A stretch of 5,962 nt of DNA from Propionibacterium sp. (GTDB lineage: Bacteria > Actinomycetota > Actinomycetes > Actinomycetales > Actinomycetaceae). Location of the stretch: positions 1 to 5,962 of the forward strand of contig JAKECL010000143.1 of the NCBI GenBank assembly GCA_030460725.1, read 5' to 3'. Shown one piece after another: positions 5,451-5,962 of the stretch. The notes beneath the pieces were generated by a model. That model was not told where the DNA came from. It searched no databases and saw nothing but the letters and a program-made list of their open reading frames with translations. The translations under genes were made by a program, and so were the position numbers. Each line of letters opens with the position of its first letter. Position 1 is the stretch's first letter.

Positions 5451-5633
5451 ATGGCGAGGGTCCGGTGGAGGTACGTCAGGGCGACGGTCGGCGTGCTGCT
5501 CCTGCTCCTGTTGGTGGGAGCCGTCGTGTACGGCGTGGTCCACACGCTCGGTGAGGGGGGCCGTTCCGGCCAGGAGTCCGCGGCGCAGGCGGTGGGTGCG
5601 TCCCAGGTCCTCCAGAGGGCTCCCGGGGACTGA
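5451..5633 (+). CDS. Small single-pass membrane protein, unrecognised
   Basis: A 60-residue product. I do not recognise a family. Residues 1-10 are strongly basic (MARVRWRYVR). Residues 11-30 are a clear hydrophobic helix with six consecutive leucines (ATVGVLLLLLLVGAVVYGVV). Residues 34-60 are polar, Gly/Ser/Gln/Ala-rich and probably disordered. By the positive-inside rule the N-terminus should be cytoplasmic and the tail outside. There is no lipobox Cys and no obvious signal-peptidase site, so a membrane anchor is likelier than a secreted protein. A good ribosome-binding site and high third-position GC support translation. It follows the probable pnp terminator, so it is likely transcribed separately. 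It could be a diverged remnant of a larger protein, but nothing in the following sequence continues it. Confidence 0.6.
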   Translation: MARVRWRYVRATVGVLLLLLLVGAVVYGVVHTLGEGGRSGQESAAQAVGASQVLQRAPGD

Positions 5634-5781
5634 ACCCCGCGAGGGAAGCCGGCGGGGCCGGCGGGTGCCGACCTCTCGTGCCACGGCGAGCAAGGGGGCG
5701 GGCGTGGACGATCACGAATGAAGAGGTGACAACAACCTCGTGCCGTGGTGTGCAGGGGGCGGACCGGCGCCCGTGGGTGCC

Positions 5782-5870
5782 CGGGGCACGGCGGTCCCGG
5801 GGGTACGGCCTCACCTGAGGACAGGATGAGGTCCACGGCGAGCGGGGCACGGCGGTCCCGGGGGTACGGC
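5782..5870 (+). repeat. 28-bp perfect direct repeat, two copies
   Basis: Bases 5782-5809 and 5843-5870 are identical over 28 positions, beginning CGGGGCACGGCGGTCCCGGG. Flanking bases differ on both sides. The copies start 61 bp apart, separated by 33 bp of unrelated sequence. Each contains a CCCGGG core and can form a short CGGG/CCCG hairpin. There is no open frame that would make this a protein repeat. Confidence 0.85.
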
Positions 5871-5897
5871 AGTCCCGGGTACGGCGGTCCCGGCAGC
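5849..5897 (+). repeat. Short tandem repeat, three units of 15-17 bp
   Basis: Three head-to-tail units start with ACGGC and share the core GTCCCGG: 5849-5865 (ACGGCGGTCCCGGGGGT), 5866-5880 (ACGGCAGTCCCGGGT) and 5881-5897 (ACGGCGGTCCCGGCAGC). A fourth copy identical to the first stands at 5788-5804 inside the upstream 28-bp repeat. The variable number of G residues at the end of the unit suggests slippage. Confidence 0.75.
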
Positions 5898-5935
5898 ACA
5901 GCAGCTCCTGGGGGCGCCGCCCCGGTGATGACCAC

Positions 5936-5941
5936 TAGACT
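5936..5941 (+). promoter_or_regulatory. Possible -10 element for a gene beginning at the window edge
   Basis: TAGACT fits the actinobacterial -10 pattern TAnnnT and lies 16 bases before an ATG at 5958-5960, of which only the start is in the window. No convincing -35 is seen at 16-18 bp. A start of transcription near 5948 would give a very short leader. Only two bases follow the ATG, so the gene itself cannot be judged. Confidence 0.3.
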
Positions 5942-5956
5942 CGGGGCATTCCCCGA
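5941..5956 (+). promoter_or_regulatory. Perfect palindrome between the -10-like site and the ATG (operator candidate)
   Basis: TCGGGG at 5941-5946 and CCCCGA at 5951-5956 form a perfect 6-bp inverted repeat around CATT. It covers the expected transcription start, so it could be a repressor site or a short leader hairpin. The 11-mer CGGGGCATTCC within it also occurs at 5379-5389, upstream of the small membrane protein gene. Confidence 0.35.
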
Positions 5957-5962
5957 CATGGA

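Larger units (their letters stand above)
5634..5957 (+). other. Intergenic region without a supported gene
   Basis: About 320 bp in which no frame on either strand combines a ribosome-binding site, a start and a protein-like composition. It holds a tandem 9-bp duplication (GCCGGCGGG at 5648-5656 and 5657-5665) and an 11-bp repeat (CCACGGCGAGC at 5681-5691 and 5833-5843). A relatively AT-rich patch with a small GAGGT/ACCTC hairpin lies at 5723-5739, and a hairpin sits near 5764-5784. It also contains the 28-bp direct repeat, tandem units and promoter-like site listed separately. Repeat density is far above the rest of the window. Confidence 0.6.

Noticed and set aside
5398..5721. 107-codon + strand frame starting at ATG 5398
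   Set aside because: It reads as Arg/Gly/Ser/Cys-rich and has no ribosome-binding site. The overlapping 5451 frame has a good site and a clear membrane helix.
5782..5897. CRISPR array
   Set aside because: Only two 28-bp copies with one 33-bp spacer, then degenerate 15-17 bp tandem units without spacers, and no cas genes in the window.
4835..5959. 374-codon - strand open frame reaching from the window edge into pnp
   Set aside because: It overlaps the 3' end of pnp and the repeat region, reads as Pro/Arg-rich low complexity, and has no ribosome-binding site that I can defend.

Overview
The window comes from a very GC-rich bacterium, almost certainly an actinomycete (Actinomycetota). The evidence is strong G/C bias at third codon positions, GTG starts on two of the core genes, and the gene order truB-ribF-rpsO-pnp. 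That order is the downstream half of the translation/RNA-metabolism cluster that usually follows infB and rbfA in this phylum. All genes read on the + strand. I cannot assign a genus from sequence alone.

Layout. Positions 1-71 hold the last codons of an upstream gene, by position and residue pattern probably rbfA. Its frame stays open past the TAG to a TGA two bases before truB. truB (173-1132) makes the tRNA U55 pseudouridine synthase. A 70-bp gap with a hairpin separates it from ribF (1203-2192), a bifunctional riboflavin kinase/FAD synthetase with a strong ribosome-binding site. A 217-bp gap (2193-2409) follows, with nested inverted repeats, an extended -10 promoter candidate and a structured leader. 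Next come rpsO (2410-2679, ribosomal protein S15), a 222-bp gap with three successive hairpins, and pnp (2902-5256, polynucleotide phosphorylase). A long GC-rich hairpin at 5316-5359 probably closes the pnp transcript. Downstream lies a small unrecognised single-pass membrane protein gene (5451-5633). After it is about 320 bp without a supported gene, containing a 28-bp direct repeat, short tandem units, and a promoter-like hexamer plus palindrome just before an ATG at the window edge.

How they work together. TruB and S15 serve tRNA and ribosome maturation. RibF makes FMN and FAD and is a common passenger of this cluster. PNPase degrades and tails RNA, and in bacteria it is commonly co-transcribed with rpsO. 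The coding part is ordinary core genome. The points worth a second look are the intergenic RNA structures around rpsO and pnp, the apparent nonsense codon in the tail of the gene before truB, and the repeat-bearing region after the small membrane protein. I did not find convincing evidence of a new multi-gene system.
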